A DNA stretch of 64,000 nt from Arenibacter echinorum (GTDB lineage: Bacteria > Bacteroidota > Bacteroidia > Flavobacteriales > Flavobacteriaceae). The first letter of the stretch is position 1. Each line of letters opens with the position of its first letter. A model generated the notes under the pieces. The model was not told where the DNA came from. It saw only the letters and a program-made list of their open reading frames with translations, and did no database searches. Location of the stretch: assembly GCF_003259375.1 (NCBI RefSeq), contig NZ_QLLN01000007.1, forward strand, positions 1 through 64,000. Direction: 5' to 3'. Below, in pieces: positions 25,616 through 34,994 of this stretch. The translations under genes were made by a program, and so were the position numbers.

Positions 25616-26332
25616 CTACACTTGGGTTTTTGCCGAAATAAGATGTGCTTCGAACAGTACCTCAAAATGTTTCAATAGTCGCTGCTTCACCTCGGCCATA
25701 TCCACTACCTTTTTACCAAGCTCAACATTCAAGGAAGTAACGGCCTTACCTTTAATGCCACAGGGAATCATCAGATCAAAATAGCCCAGATCGGCATTCA
25801 CGTTCAATGCAAAACCGTGCATGGTTACCCATCGGCTGGCTCGTACCCCCATGGCACATATTTTTCGGGCAAATGGGGTACCCACATCCAACCAAACCCC
25901 TGTTTCCCCTTCGGAGCGCTCCGCATTAAGACCGTAGTCCGCCAGGGTCAAAATAACCATTTCCTCTAAAAACCTGAGGTATTTATGAATATCGGTAAAG
26001 AAATTATCCAGGTCCAAAATAGGATAACCAACAATCTGTCCCGGGCCATGATAGGTTATATCCCCACCACGGTTTATCTTGTAGAATTTTGCGCCTTTTT
26101 CGGTAAGTACATTTTCATCTACCAACAGGTTATCCATATCCCCGCTTTTACCCAAAGTGTATACATGCGGATGCTCTACAAACAAAAAATGATTGGGCGT
26201 TTCCAATTGGGAACCCTCCCTCCTATTCTTTATTTTTAAGTCCAAAATAGATTGGAACAATTCTTCCTGGTAATCCCAAGTTTCCTTGTAATCTTTATGC
26301 CCCAAATCTTCTAATAGAATCCTTTTGTTCAT
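25616..26332 (-). CDS. lipB: lipoyl(octanoyl) transferase
   Basis: A 238-residue cytoplasmic enzyme that moves octanoate from acyl carrier protein to lipoyl domains of 2-oxoacid dehydrogenases and the glycine cleavage H protein. The signature RGGDITYHGPGQIVGYP is present, with the catalytic Cys in CGIKGKAVTSL and the Lys in the same motif. I choose the ATG at 26332 (MNKRILLEDLG) over the in-frame TTG at 26347, because a promoter -7 box lies between them and the family starts here. Followed downstream by the convergent propeller gene. Confidence 0.96.
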   Translation of the reverse strand: MNKRILLEDLGHKDYKETWDYQEELFQSILDLKIKNRREGSQLETPNHFLFVEHPHVYTLGKSGDMDNLLVDENVLTEKGAKFYKINRGGDITYHGPGQIVGYPILDLDNFFTDIHKYLRFLEEMVILTLADYGLNAERSEGETGVWLDVGTPFARKICAMGVRASRWVTMHGFALNVNADLGYFDLMIPCGIKGKAVTSLNVELGKKVVDMAEVKQRLLKHFEVLFEAHLISAKTQV

Positions 26333-26335
26333 CCT

Positions 26336-26366
26336 GCAAAGATACAAACTCCCTCAATACAGCAAA
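26336..26366 (-). promoter_or_regulatory. lipB promoter, very short leader
   Basis: On the minus strand TTTG (26366-26363), 18 bases, then TATCTTTGC (26344-26336), a perfect TAnnTTTGC box. It ends 3 bases before the lipB ATG, so the message should have almost no leader. Confidence 0.65.
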
Positions 26367-26376
26367 CTGCAAGCTT

Positions 26377-26532
26377 TTAGTTCGGGTTGTTAAGGATGAT
26401 CAAGGCGGCGATAACACCGGGTACCCATCCACAAAGAGTAAGGATAAATACTATAATAAAGGAACCACACCCCTTGCCAATAACGGCCAAGGGTGGAAAA
26501 ATAATGGCCAACAAGACCCTAAAACAGCCCAT
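26377..26532 (-). CDS. YqaE/Pmp3 family small membrane protein
   Basis: A 51-residue protein, too short for most ORF cut-offs. It begins MGCFRVLLAIIFPPLAVIGK and has two hydrophobic helices (about 5-19 and 25-47) joined by a Gly/Cys turn, with the family signature PPLAV followed by GCG and the second-helix stretch LTLCGWVPGVIAA. YqaE/Pmp3 proteins are widespread inner-membrane stress proteins, thought to affect membrane potential or salt tolerance. It lies just upstream of lipB on the same strand and diverges from lysS. Confidence 0.92.
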   Translation of the reverse strand: MGCFRVLLAIIFPPLAVIGKGCGSFIIVFILTLCGWVPGVIAALIILNNPN

Positions 26533-26727
26533 GTTTTTTAATTTTTGATTGATGACGTCCCTCCTCGGGACTGATATACTACTTTTATTCCGCCCCTTGG
26601 AAGGACAGCTACACCTATACGACTAAAAAACGGACATTTTGTTACAAGAAATTGGGAATAATTTGGATAGGCTATTTTGAAAACAATCAATTCCAATTTT
26701 TGGATTGATAGATTAACGGAGAGTGCC

Positions 26728-26736
26728 TATATTTGC
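26728..26736 (+). promoter_or_regulatory. -7 box of the lysS promoter
   Basis: TATATTTGC is a perfect Bacteroidota -7 box 19 bases before the lysS ATG at 26756. The best -33 candidate, TTTTTG at 26697-26702, is a few bases too far upstream, so only the -7 box is called. Confidence 0.5.
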
Positions 26737-26755
26737 AGCCTTAATTTATAAGAAT

Positions 26756-28447
26756 ATGCAACTTTCGGAACAAGAAATAATTAGAAGGGAAAAACTTGGC
26801 AAGTTACGGGAAATGGGCATCGACCCCTATCCCGCGGCACTGTATCCAGTAAATAGTACTTCTAAAAAGGCCAAGGAGAATTATGATGAAGGCAAAAAAG
26901 TAGTTCTTTCCGGAAGGCTTATGTCCAGAAGGATTCAAGGCAAGGCTTCCTTTGCAGAACTACAGGACAGCGAAGGCCGTATACAGGTCTATTTCAACAG
27001 GGACGAAATTTGTACTGGGGACGACAAGACCTTGTACAATGATGTGTATAAAAAATTATTGGACATTGGCGACATTATTGGTATAGAAGGCGAACTTTTC
27101 ACCACACAGGTAGGCGAGAAAACCGTAATGGTAAGGAATTTCACCCTACTGAGCAAATCTTTACGTCCCCTGCCCTTGCCAAAAGTGGATGCCGACGGAA
27201 AAGTTTACGACGAATTTAACGATCCGGAATTGCGCTACCGTCAGAGATATGTGGATTTGGTAGTAAACCCAAGCGTTAAGAAAAATTTTATAAAGCGTAC
27301 CAAGATTACCAATAGTATGCGTCAATTTTTTAACGATGCAGGCTATTTGGAGGTGGAGACACCTATTCTGCAACCCATTCCTGGAGGTGCCGCAGCCCGT
27401 CCGTTTATGACGCACCACAACGCATTGAACATTCCTTTATATTTAAGGGTGGCCAATGAGTTATACCTAAAAAGATTGATTGTTGGTGGCTTTGATGGGG
27501 TTTACGAATTTGCAAAGGATTTTAGAAACGAGGGCATGGATCGTACCCATAACCCTGAGTTTACCGTTATGGAACTTTATGTAGCCTACAAGGATTACAA
27601 TTGGATGATGGATATGACCGAAAAGCTTTTGGAAAAGGTGGCCATCGATTCCAACGGTGCTTCCAAGGTAACCGTCGGTAAAAATGAGATAGAGTTTAAG
27701 GCCCCTTACCCTAGGGTACCCATTTTGGAAGCTATTAAAATCCATACCGGTTTTGATGTTGCCGGGATGAACGAGGTGGAACTTAGGGAAGTTGCCAAAA
27801 AATTAAATATTGAGGTTGATGATAGTATGGGAGTTGGCAAGCTTATCGATGAAATTTTCGGTGAAAAATGCGAACATCACTACATACAGCCTACCTTCAT
27901 CACAGATTACCCCAAAGAAATGAGTCCTTTGTGCAAGGAGCACAGGGACAATCCGGCATTGACGGAACGTTTTGAACTCATGGTAAATGGAAAGGAATTG
28001 GCCAATGCCTATTCCGAGCTGAACGATCCCATTGACCAGCGCGAAAGGTTTGAAGAACAACTTCAACTATCGGAAAAAGGGGACGACGAGGCCATGTTCA
28101 TTGATCAAGATTTCCTAAGGGCCCTGGAATACGGAATGCCCCCAACCAGTGGTATCGGTATAGGTATAGATCGTTTGGTGATGTTGATGACCAACAATGC
28201 CTCCATACAAGAGGTGCTTTTCTTCCCACAAATGAGACCGGAAAAGAGACAAGTTGAGCTTAGTGAAGAAGAAAAAGAAATACTTGCCCTGTTAAAACCA
28301 GAAGGCAAAATGGCCTTGGATGAACTTAAGACCAAAGCGGGTTTAAGTGGCAAAAAATGGGATAAATCCATGAAGGCCCTTTCCAAGCACGAGTTGATCA
28401 AGGTAGCCACAGAAGGCGATACTAAAATGGTGCTTCTTAAGAAATAG
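26756..28447 (+). CDS. lysS: lysyl-tRNA synthetase, class II
   Basis: A 563-residue enzyme from the ATG at 26756 ([21 protein letters not shown]); the GTG 33 bases upstream lies inside the promoter. Domains: OB-fold anticodon-binding domain (about 45-150) and class II catalytic core (about 165-500) with motif 2 in [18 protein letters not shown] and motif 3 in [13 protein letters not shown]-terminal extension of about 65 residues ([11 protein letters not shown] to the end) resembles a small winged-helix domain and is seen in Bacteroidota LysS. It charges tRNA-Lys in the cytoplasm. Confidence 0.97.
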   Translation: MQLSEQEIIRREKLGKLREMGIDPYPAALYPVNSTSKKAKENYDEGKKVVLSGRLMSRRIQGKASFAELQDSEGRIQVYFNRDEICTGDDKTLYNDVYKKLLDIGDIIGIEGELFTTQVGEKTVMVRNFTLLSKSLRPLPLPKVDADGKVYDEFNDPELRYRQRYVDLVVNPSVKKNFIKRTKITNSMRQFFNDAGYLEVETPILQPIPGGAAARPFMTHHNALNIPLYLRVANELYLKRLIVGGFDGVYEFAKDFRNEGMDRTHNPEFTVMELYVAYKDYNWMMDMTEKLLEKVAIDSNGASKVTVGKNEIEFKAPYPRVPILEAIKIHTGFDVAGMNEVELREVAKKLNIEVDDSMGVGKLIDEIFGEKCEHHYIQPTFITDYPKEMSPLCKEHRDNPALTERFELMVNGKELANAYSELNDPIDQRERFEEQLQLSEKGDDEAMFIDQDFLRALEYGMPPTSGIGIGIDRLVMLMTNNASIQEVLFFPQMRPEKRQVELSEEEKEILALLKPEGKMALDELKTKAGLSGKKWDKSMKALSKHELIKVATEGDTKMVLLKK

Positions 28448-28480
28448 TCCCAAAAGGAACTAACAAAATCTATAAATTAT

Positions 28481-28522
28481 TTTAAGCGATTCTATTAGAA
28501 CGATAGAATCGCTTAAATTTTT
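28481..28522 (+). terminator. lysS terminator
   Basis: A perfect 15-base stem, TTTAAGCGATTCTAT (28481-28495) and its complement (28503-28517), with a 7-base loop and a T-rich tail. It lies 34 bases after the lysS stop. Confidence 0.85.
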
Positions 28523-29001
28523 ACACCCAAAAACCAACATCTCTTGTGGTATTTTTTTGGATTGACATTGCCTTTGTAATTTCATACTTTTATAAACGGC
28601 AATTTTCTGAAATAAAATTAATTAGGAATTAATAATCAGCAGAATTCACAGAAAATTCCCAAAAGAATTAGCTATTTGATTACAATTGGAGTTTATTTCT
28701 CACATTATTGCCGAAAATATCATCGTTTTATTACCCTAAAAAAATGAAATTTGGATTTTCTGTATAATTGGATTTTTAAAAGAAGATGAATATTTAAGAA
28801 CTAATGTGGGCATATGCTACAGTATGGAACAAAAAAGTATTGGTAATCATCATAATGTTGATTGCACATAATTCCTTTAGGAAGTAATATTATTTCCCTT
28901 AGAATAATTAAATTAACTGCTTAGTATTAACTTAACGCAGATAAGCACAAGAGAAACGGATTTGATACCTTTGATACCAAATAAACATTAAAAATATTAG
29001 T
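28523..29001. other. AT-rich intergenic region upstream of the DUF1553 gene
   Basis: About 480 bases without a credible open frame. TACCTTTGA at 28966-28974 fits a -7 box and lies 28 bases before the ATG at 29002; no -33 box was found at the usual distance. No hairpins or repeats were noticed. Confidence 0.4.
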
Positions 29002-31734
29002 ATGAAAAATAAAGCATATTTATTCCTGTTCATTTTGGGGGCACTTGTGCTTGTAATTTCAGCGTGGATGATGCTTAAACCTTCGGATACCGTAGATTTT
29101 AGTGCAGATATAAAACCCATCTTGAACAAGAATTGCATTACCTGCCATGGTGGAGTTAAAAAAAGTGGTGGTTTTAGTCTTTTATTCGAAGAGGAGGCCT
29201 TTGCCAATACCGAATCCGGAGTGCCTGCCATTATCCCCGGCAACGCAGCCAAAAGTCCATTCATCCAACGGTTAAAGGAAGATGACCCAGAATTAAGGAT
29301 GCCCTATAAGAAGTCGAAACTTTCAAAGGAGGAAATAGAATTATTGACCAAGTGGGTAGATCAAGGTGCCAAATGGGGCAAGCATTGGGCCTATTCCTTA
29401 CCGGAAAAGGTAGACATTCCGGAAGCCACCCAATCCGCAGGTATTTCTTCCAATGATTCTGAAGGATTTATCCAAAACAGCATAGACCACTTTATTTTAA
29501 GGACCTTGGAAAATAACGACTTGGAACCTAGTCCTGCAGCAGAGCCAAATGTAATAGCCAGAAGACTTTCCTTGGACCTTACCGGTCTACCTCCGGACGA
29601 TTCCTTGTTTAATGATTTTACCACCGGAAAGATTACCTATGAAAATATGGTGGACGAGCTGTTGTCCCAAGATGGGTATGGTGAAAAGTGGGCCAGTTGG
29701 TGGTTGGACCAAGCCCGCTATGCCGATACCAAAGGTTATGAAAGTGATATGGGAAGGACTATGTGGCAATATCGTGATTGGGTAATAAGGGCCTTCAACA
29801 AGGATATGCCCTATGACCAGTTTACCATTGAGCAGTTGGCCGGTGATCTTTTACCTCAACCATCCGTTGACCAACTCATTGCAACGGCTTTCCATAGAAA
29901 TACCATGAATAACGGAGAAGGAGGAACAGATGATGAAGAGTTTAGGGTAGCTGCGGTAGTAGACAGAGTAAATACCACTTTTGAGGTATGGCAGAGTACC
30001 ACAATAGGCTGCGTACAATGTCATAGTCATACTTATGACCCCTTTAAAAATAAAGAGTATTACAATCTCATGGCATTTTTCAACAATTCCAGGGATGAAG
30101 ATACTTCTGAAGATGAACCTACTCTAAAATTTTATACTCCAGACCAAAAAACGGAGATAAAAAAGATAGTAGATTGGATTTCCAATCACGGCAGTTCCCA
30201 AATTGCCGAAAAATATCAGAACTTCCTCACCTACACCGAACCAATTTACCATTCGCATTTAATAAAAAAATTCGAAAATGGTAACGTAGAAGGAAGGCTT
30301 TCCTTAAGGGATAATGGTTTCTGTTTTTTAAATAATGTATATACTCAAGGTGCGGGGTATATGTATTTAAAATATTCTTCTGGAATAGACGGCACTACTA
30401 TGACGATAAGAAAGGATAATGCCGGTGGAGAAATTCTATCCCAGTTTGTCATCAACAAAACTTCTGGCACCTTAGTACGAAAAGTTCCATTTAAAAAAAC
30501 GAACGAAAAGCTAAACCTTTATATCGAAACGGATAACAATAGTGTCTCACCTAAATCTGCCTTGGGATATTTTACATGGTTTGCCTTTCTTCCCGATATG
30601 CCTGATGTTCCGATAGCCGAGTATCCTACTATTGAAAATACCTTATTAAAATTATTAAATACTGATACAGCCTCCTTACCTATCATGGTTGAAAACCCGG
30701 ACTATAGAAACCGCATCACCCAAGTTTTTGAGCGGGGCAGTTGGCTTATGAAAACCGATACAGTACAACCAGGAACTCCCAAAAGCCTAAACGCTTGGAA
30801 CGATGCCTGGCCAAAAAATAGGTTGGGACTCTCAAGATGGCTTGTCAGTAAGGAGAACCCGCTAACGGCTCGGACTTTGGTCAACAAGGTGTGGCAACAA
30901 ATTTATGGGCGGGGCATAGTAGCTTCCTTGGAAGATATGGGCTCGCAATCCGATCCGCCTTCCCATCCAGAATTATTCGATTGGCTGGCTTTAAGATTTA
31001 TGAACGAGCACAATTGGAGTATAAAAGCCTTGGTAAAAGATATTGTGATGTCCGGCACCTACAGGCAAAGTTCCAAAAACAACGCCAAATTATACAATTT
31101 GGATCCTGAAAACCGACTCTATGCCCGCGGTCCCAGAATACGCTTAAGTGCAGAACAAATTCGCGATCAGGCCTTGGCCGTGTCGGGGCTAATAAGTGCC
31201 AAAATGTACGGCCCAAGTGTTATGCCGCCACAACCTGATGGCATTTGGCAAACGGTATATAATGGTGGTAATTGGGTGGAAAGCCAAGGGGAGGACAAGT
31301 ACAGGAAAGCCGTTTACACTTATTTAAAAAGGACCAGCCCCTACCCTTCTTTCCTGACTTTTGATGCCGGAAGTAGGGAAGTATCAACGGTGCGCAGAAC
31401 GGTAACAAATACCCCTTTACAGGCCTTGGTTACCCTTAATGACCCAGTATATCTGGAAACTGCCTATCATTTGGCCAAATTTATGAGCCAAAACAATAAT
31501 GTGGACAGCAGCATAAGACAAGGGTACAAGAAAGCCGTTCTATTGGACATCAATAAGGAAAAACTACATGTATTAAAAGAATTGTACAACAGTTCTGTTT
31601 CTGAATTCAAGGAAAAACCTAAAAATATTAAGGAATTTCTTCCTTATGAAGCGGATGCAGATGCCAATATAGCAGCATTGACCGTGGTGGCCAATGCTAT
31701 AATGAACTTGGATGAGTTTTTAACAAAATCGTAG
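29002..31734 (+). CDS. heme-binding PSD1 (DUF1549/DUF1553) protein
   Basis: A 910-residue exported protein. An N-terminal transmembrane or signal helix (about 5-25), then a planctomycete-type cytochrome c domain with heme motif CITCH (Cys45, Cys48, His49), a DUF1549 domain (about 155-370) with a second motif CVQCH (Cys337, Cys340, His341), and a C-terminal DUF1553/PSD1 domain (about 605-890). The function is not known; the heme motifs point to electron transfer in the periplasm. It is followed 2 bases later by a DUF1501 gene, as is standard for this family. Confidence 0.92.
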   Translation: MKNKAYLFLFILGALVLVISAWMMLKPSDTVDFSADIKPILNKNCITCHGGVKKSGGFSLLFEEEAFANTESGVPAIIPGNAAKSPFIQRLKEDDPELRMPYKKSKLSKEEIELLTKWVDQGAKWGKHWAYSLPEKVDIPEATQSAGISSNDSEGFIQNSIDHFILRTLENNDLEPSPAAEPNVIARRLSLDLTGLPPDDSLFNDFTTGKITYENMVDELLSQDGYGEKWASWWLDQARYADTKGYESDMGRTMWQYRDWVIRAFNKDMPYDQFTIEQLAGDLLPQPSVDQLIATAFHRNTMNNGEGGTDDEEFRVAAVVDRVNTTFEVWQSTTIGCVQCHSHTYDPFKNKEYYNLMAFFNNSRDEDTSEDEPTLKFYTPDQKTEIKKIVDWISNHGSSQIAEKYQNFLTYTEPIYHSHLIKKFENGNVEGRLSLRDNGFCFLNNVYTQGAGYMYLKYSSGIDGTTMTIRKDNAGGEILSQFVINKTSGTLVRKVPFKKTNEKLNLYIETDNNSVSPKSALGYFTWFAFLPDMPDVPIAEYPTIENTLLKLLNTDTASLPIMVENPDYRNRITQVFERGSWLMKTDTVQPGTPKSLNAWNDAWPKNRLGLSRWLVSKENPLTARTLVNKVWQQIYGRGIVASLEDMGSQSDPPSHPELFDWLALRFMNEHNWSIKALVKDIVMSGTYRQSSKNNAKLYNLDPENRLYARGPRIRLSAEQIRDQALAVSGLISAKMYGPSVMPPQPDGIWQTVYNGGNWVESQGEDKYRKAVYTYLKRTSPYPSFLTFDAGSREVSTVRRTVTNTPLQALVTLNDPVYLETAYHLAKFMSQNNNVDSSIRQGYKKAVLLDINKEKLHVLKELYNSSVSEFKEKPKNIKEFLPYEADADANIAALTVVANAIMNLDEFLTKS

Positions 31735-31736
31735 TT

Positions 31737-33245
31737 ATGAACAGTTTAGACCGATTAATAGAAGAAAAGTTGCAGCGGGAGCTCCAAGCAAAGACCCGAA
31801 GACATTTTATAAAGGATTGTGTTGCCGGGATGGGAGGTTTGGCCCTAGGCTCCCTTTTTATGTCCTGTAATTCCTTTCTTGGCAATAATGACAAAGCTAG
31901 GATTACCCTGACAGAAAGGGACATCAACCCCTTGGCTTCCATGGCACCTCCTTTTCCTGCTAAGGTAAAATCTGTTATTTACCTGCATATGGCAGGGGCT
32001 CCTTCCCAGTTGGAAATGTTCGATTACAAGCCTACCCTACATAAACTGAACAATCAGGCCTGTCCGCAATCCTTGTTGGAAGGGCGAAAATTTGCCTTCA
32101 TCCGCGGAGTACCAAAATTACTTGGACCCCAGGCGGAATTTAAGCAGCATGGGGAATCCGGTAATTGGGTCTCCAACTTTCTGCCCCACTTTTCCAAAGT
32201 CGTGGATGAAGTGGCTTTCCTTAAAGCGGTAAATACAGATCAATTTAACCATGGGCCTGCGCAATTATTTATGCATACTGGAAGTCCTAGGTTGGGTAGA
32301 CCAAGTATAGGATCTTGGGTCACCTATGGTTTGGGATCCGAAAATCAAAATTTACCAGGTTTTGTAGTCCTTACTTCAGGAGGAAAAACGCCAGATGCCG
32401 GTAAAAGTGTGTGGGGCAGTGGTTTTTTACCCTCGGTGTACCAAGGGGTCCAATGCCGATCCAAAGGAGATCCGGTACTTTATATAGATGACCCTAAGGG
32501 CATTACCCGAAACCTTAAAAAAAGTACTATTGATGCTATAAACAACATCAACAAAAAAGAATTCAATGAATATTCCGATCCTGAGATTTTGGCTAGGATC
32601 AATCAGTACGAAATGGCCTACCGCATGCAGACTGCAGTGCCAGAGGTGATGAACATCAATAATGAACCAGAGCATATGAAGGAAATGTATGGAGTACAAC
32701 CTGGAAAGGAATCCTTTGCCAACAATTGTCTCTTGGCCAGAAAGCTCGTTGAGGACGGGGTACGCTTTGTACAATTGTTCGACTGGGGATGGGACAGCCA
32801 TGGTGACAGCCATTCCAATGCCGTTGATCTTGGGTTAAGAAATAAATGTACAGAAATAGACAGGCCCATTTCAGCATTACTCCTAGACCTTAAACAGAGA
32901 GGATTATTGGAAGAAACCTTGGTGATCTGGGGCAGTGAGTTCGGAAGAACCCCTATGCAGGAAAATAGGGAAGGAAAAGAAATGGCCTTTAAGGGAAGGG
33001 ACCATCACGGAGATGCCTTTACCATGTGGATGGCCGGAGGAGGCATAAAGAAAGGTGCCAGCTGGGGCCTTACCGATGAAATTGGATTTTCTGCATTGGA
33101 GGGCCAGGTCTCGGTACATGATGTGCACGCCACTATGATGCACCTTCTGGGTTTTGACCACGAACAATTTACTTTTGATTTTCAAGGAAGACCCTTCCGA
33201 CTTACCGATGTGGAAGGACATGTAATCCACGAAATTCTTGCATAA
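31737..33245 (+). CDS. DUF1501 domain protein
   Basis: A 502-residue protein that normally accompanies DUF1553 proteins. An N-terminal segment TRRHFIKDCVAGMGGLALGSLFMSC resembles a Tat-type signal (an RR pair followed by a hydrophobic stretch); the Cys after it could also be lipidated. The core has the sulfatase/alkaline-phosphatase-like features of DUF1501: YLHMAGAPSQLEMFDYKP near residue 83, DWGWDSHGD, IWGSEFGRTP and GRDHHGDAFTMWMAGGG. Metal-dependent hydrolase chemistry is inferred from the superfamily; the substrate is unknown. It starts 2 bases after the PSD1 gene. Confidence 0.93.
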   Translation: MNSLDRLIEEKLQRELQAKTRRHFIKDCVAGMGGLALGSLFMSCNSFLGNNDKARITLTERDINPLASMAPPFPAKVKSVIYLHMAGAPSQLEMFDYKPTLHKLNNQACPQSLLEGRKFAFIRGVPKLLGPQAEFKQHGESGNWVSNFLPHFSKVVDEVAFLKAVNTDQFNHGPAQLFMHTGSPRLGRPSIGSWVTYGLGSENQNLPGFVVLTSGGKTPDAGKSVWGSGFLPSVYQGVQCRSKGDPVLYIDDPKGITRNLKKSTIDAINNINKKEFNEYSDPEILARINQYEMAYRMQTAVPEVMNINNEPEHMKEMYGVQPGKESFANNCLLARKLVEDGVRFVQLFDWGWDSHGDSHSNAVDLGLRNKCTEIDRPISALLLDLKQRGLLEETLVIWGSEFGRTPMQENREGKEMAFKGRDHHGDAFTMWMAGGGIKKGASWGLTDEIGFSALEGQVSVHDVHATMMHLLGFDHEQFTFDFQGRPFRLTDVEGHVIHEILA

Positions 33246-33270
33246 AATACAAACCGACCAAACCAATATA

Positions 33271-33483
33271 ATGCGACTATTTATCCCGTACTGTGAATCC
33301 TTGCTAATTTCCTACATCCAAGAAAAGGTTTTATCCTTTAAAACCTCTATGAGAAACCAACTATTTTGGGATACTTTTTGCGCAGGAACACCATTCTACT
33401 GCCATAACGGAGTTGAAATTTGCAGACCTATTAATTCCGTTAATCATGTAGCTTTAAAAGAACGCCTAAAATTGAACAAATAA
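33271..33483 (+). CDS. possible 70-residue ORF between DUF1501 and cytochrome genes
   Basis: An ATG at 33271 (MRLFIPYCESLL) opens 70 codons that end 3 bases before the next gene. Composition is neither clearly protein-like nor repetitive, no signal peptide or family is recognised, and it may be chance in a 240-base gap. Its fit between two co-oriented genes is the only support. Confidence 0.2.
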   Translation: MRLFIPYCESLLISYIQEKVLSFKTSMRNQLFWDTFCAGTPFYCHNGVEICRPINSVNHVALKERLKLNK

Positions 33484-33486
33484 TTT

Positions 33487-34884
33487 ATGGAAGTTATCCA
33501 ACAATTAATAGGTCGCTTACACCCTCTTGTAGTTCATTTACCGATAGGATTCATTATTGCCGCCTTACTATTGCAATGGTATGATAGAAAAAACAAGGAA
33601 TGGTCCAAAATACTTGGAATCCTGTTTCAATGGGCATTTATTTTCGCCACTATAGCATGTATTAGTGGCTATCTACTTTATAAGGGCGAAGGATATTCCT
33701 TCGATACGGTAAAATTTCATTTATGGCTAGGTATTGTTACCGCCTTATTTTCTTTGTTGATGTACCTTAGGTTGTCAGCATCCTCAAAAATCGACTTTAT
33801 AAAGCGAGTGCCAGTGGTTCTTTTTTCTTTCTCACTATTATTTCTCATATCGTTCACAGGGCATCTTGGGGGAAATATCACCCACGGATCGGATTACCTC
33901 ATTGAACCACTGCCCAACAGTATAAAATCCATATTGGGTGTTGGCCCGGAAGTTTATGAAATGCCTACCCTGGACGAAGATAATTGGGAAGATGCCGTGC
34001 TCTATACCGATCTTGTTCAACCCATCCTGAACAATAGGTGTGTAAGCTGCCATAATGCCAAAAAAGAAAAAGGGGAACTGCAGTTAGAGGAAGAAAACGG
34101 TATACTTAGAGGTGGAGAGGACGGAGTGGTAATTGAGCCGAACGACCCGGAAAAAAGCGCCCTCTACGCCAGATTGATATTGCCTTTGGAGCACGAAGAC
34201 CACATGCCCCCAAAAGACAAGACACAGCCCTCAATAGAGGAAATAGAAATTATAAAAACCTGGATAGCCCATAAGAATTCGTTCGACAAGACCATTGGTG
34301 AACTAGGCCTAAAAAAAGAATTATTCTATGCGTTTTTCCCCAAAGAGAAAGACGACACCTACCCCAACGTAGCGGTTGCCGAAATTCCAGTGGATACCAT
34401 TGCAGCTCTGAAGAATAAGGGCTTTCACGTAGAACGGCTAAGCGAGGAAAGCAATTTTATAAAAATCTCCTGTATCAATAAACCTACCTTTTCCGATAAG
34501 GATTTTGATTCGCTATCCTCAGTTAGGAATCAAGTTGTTTATCTAGATCTTGGCGAGACCCAGATTACCGATGCTATTTTTGAAAAAATAAGCACCTTGC
34601 CCAACCTTACCATATTAAAGTTGGACAATACCGGGGTAACAGGGAAAAATATAGAAACCTTGGAAAAACTGGAGTATCTTAAAAACTTGAACCTTATGGG
34701 GACAAATTTTGAAGAGGTACATCTCCCAAAATTAAAAAAGTTTGAAAAATTGCAGATTGTGTATCTGTTCAACACACCGGTTAAAAAACCAGATCATGTA
34801 GACAAACCAAAGGAAGGCGAATTGTTTGTAGATTACGGCGGTTACAACCTACCCAAAATAGCCACGGATTCCATAGTTTTCTAG
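33487..34884 (+). CDS. membrane cytochrome: DUF2231, PSCyt1 heme and LRR-like domain
   Basis: A 465-residue protein. Residues 1-145 have four transmembrane helices of the DUF2231 type (start IGRLHPLVVHLPIGF). A planctomycete-type cytochrome c domain follows, with heme motif CVSCH (Cys185, Cys188, His189) and the EHEDHMPPKDK stretch typical of the family. The C-terminal part (about 330-450) has leucine-rich-repeat-like units (LTILKLDNTGVTGKNIETL). It probably forms a membrane electron carrier partnered with the PSD1 and DUF1501 proteins encoded just upstream. Confidence 0.9.
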   Translation: MEVIQQLIGRLHPLVVHLPIGFIIAALLLQWYDRKNKEWSKILGILFQWAFIFATIACISGYLLYKGEGYSFDTVKFHLWLGIVTALFSLLMYLRLSASSKIDFIKRVPVVLFSFSLLFLISFTGHLGGNITHGSDYLIEPLPNSIKSILGVGPEVYEMPTLDEDNWEDAVLYTDLVQPILNNRCVSCHNAKKEKGELQLEEENGILRGGEDGVVIEPNDPEKSALYARLILPLEHEDHMPPKDKTQPSIEEIEIIKTWIAHKNSFDKTIGELGLKKELFYAFFPKEKDDTYPNVAVAEIPVDTIAALKNKGFHVERLSEESNFIKISCINKPTFSDKDFDSLSSVRNQVVYLDLGETQITDAIFEKISTLPNLTILKLDNTGVTGKNIETLEKLEYLKNLNLMGTNFEEVHLPKLKKFEKLQIVYLFNTPVKKPDHVDKPKEGELFVDYGGYNLPKIATDSIVF

Positions 34885-34994
34885 TTTGGCCACTATCTTG
34901 ATACTATCAGCGTTAAAAGTAAGTCTTACATCGAAATACTGAAATAAGAGTGGCATTTTCACGTTAATACTAATAGATCCCAAATCTATTTAGT

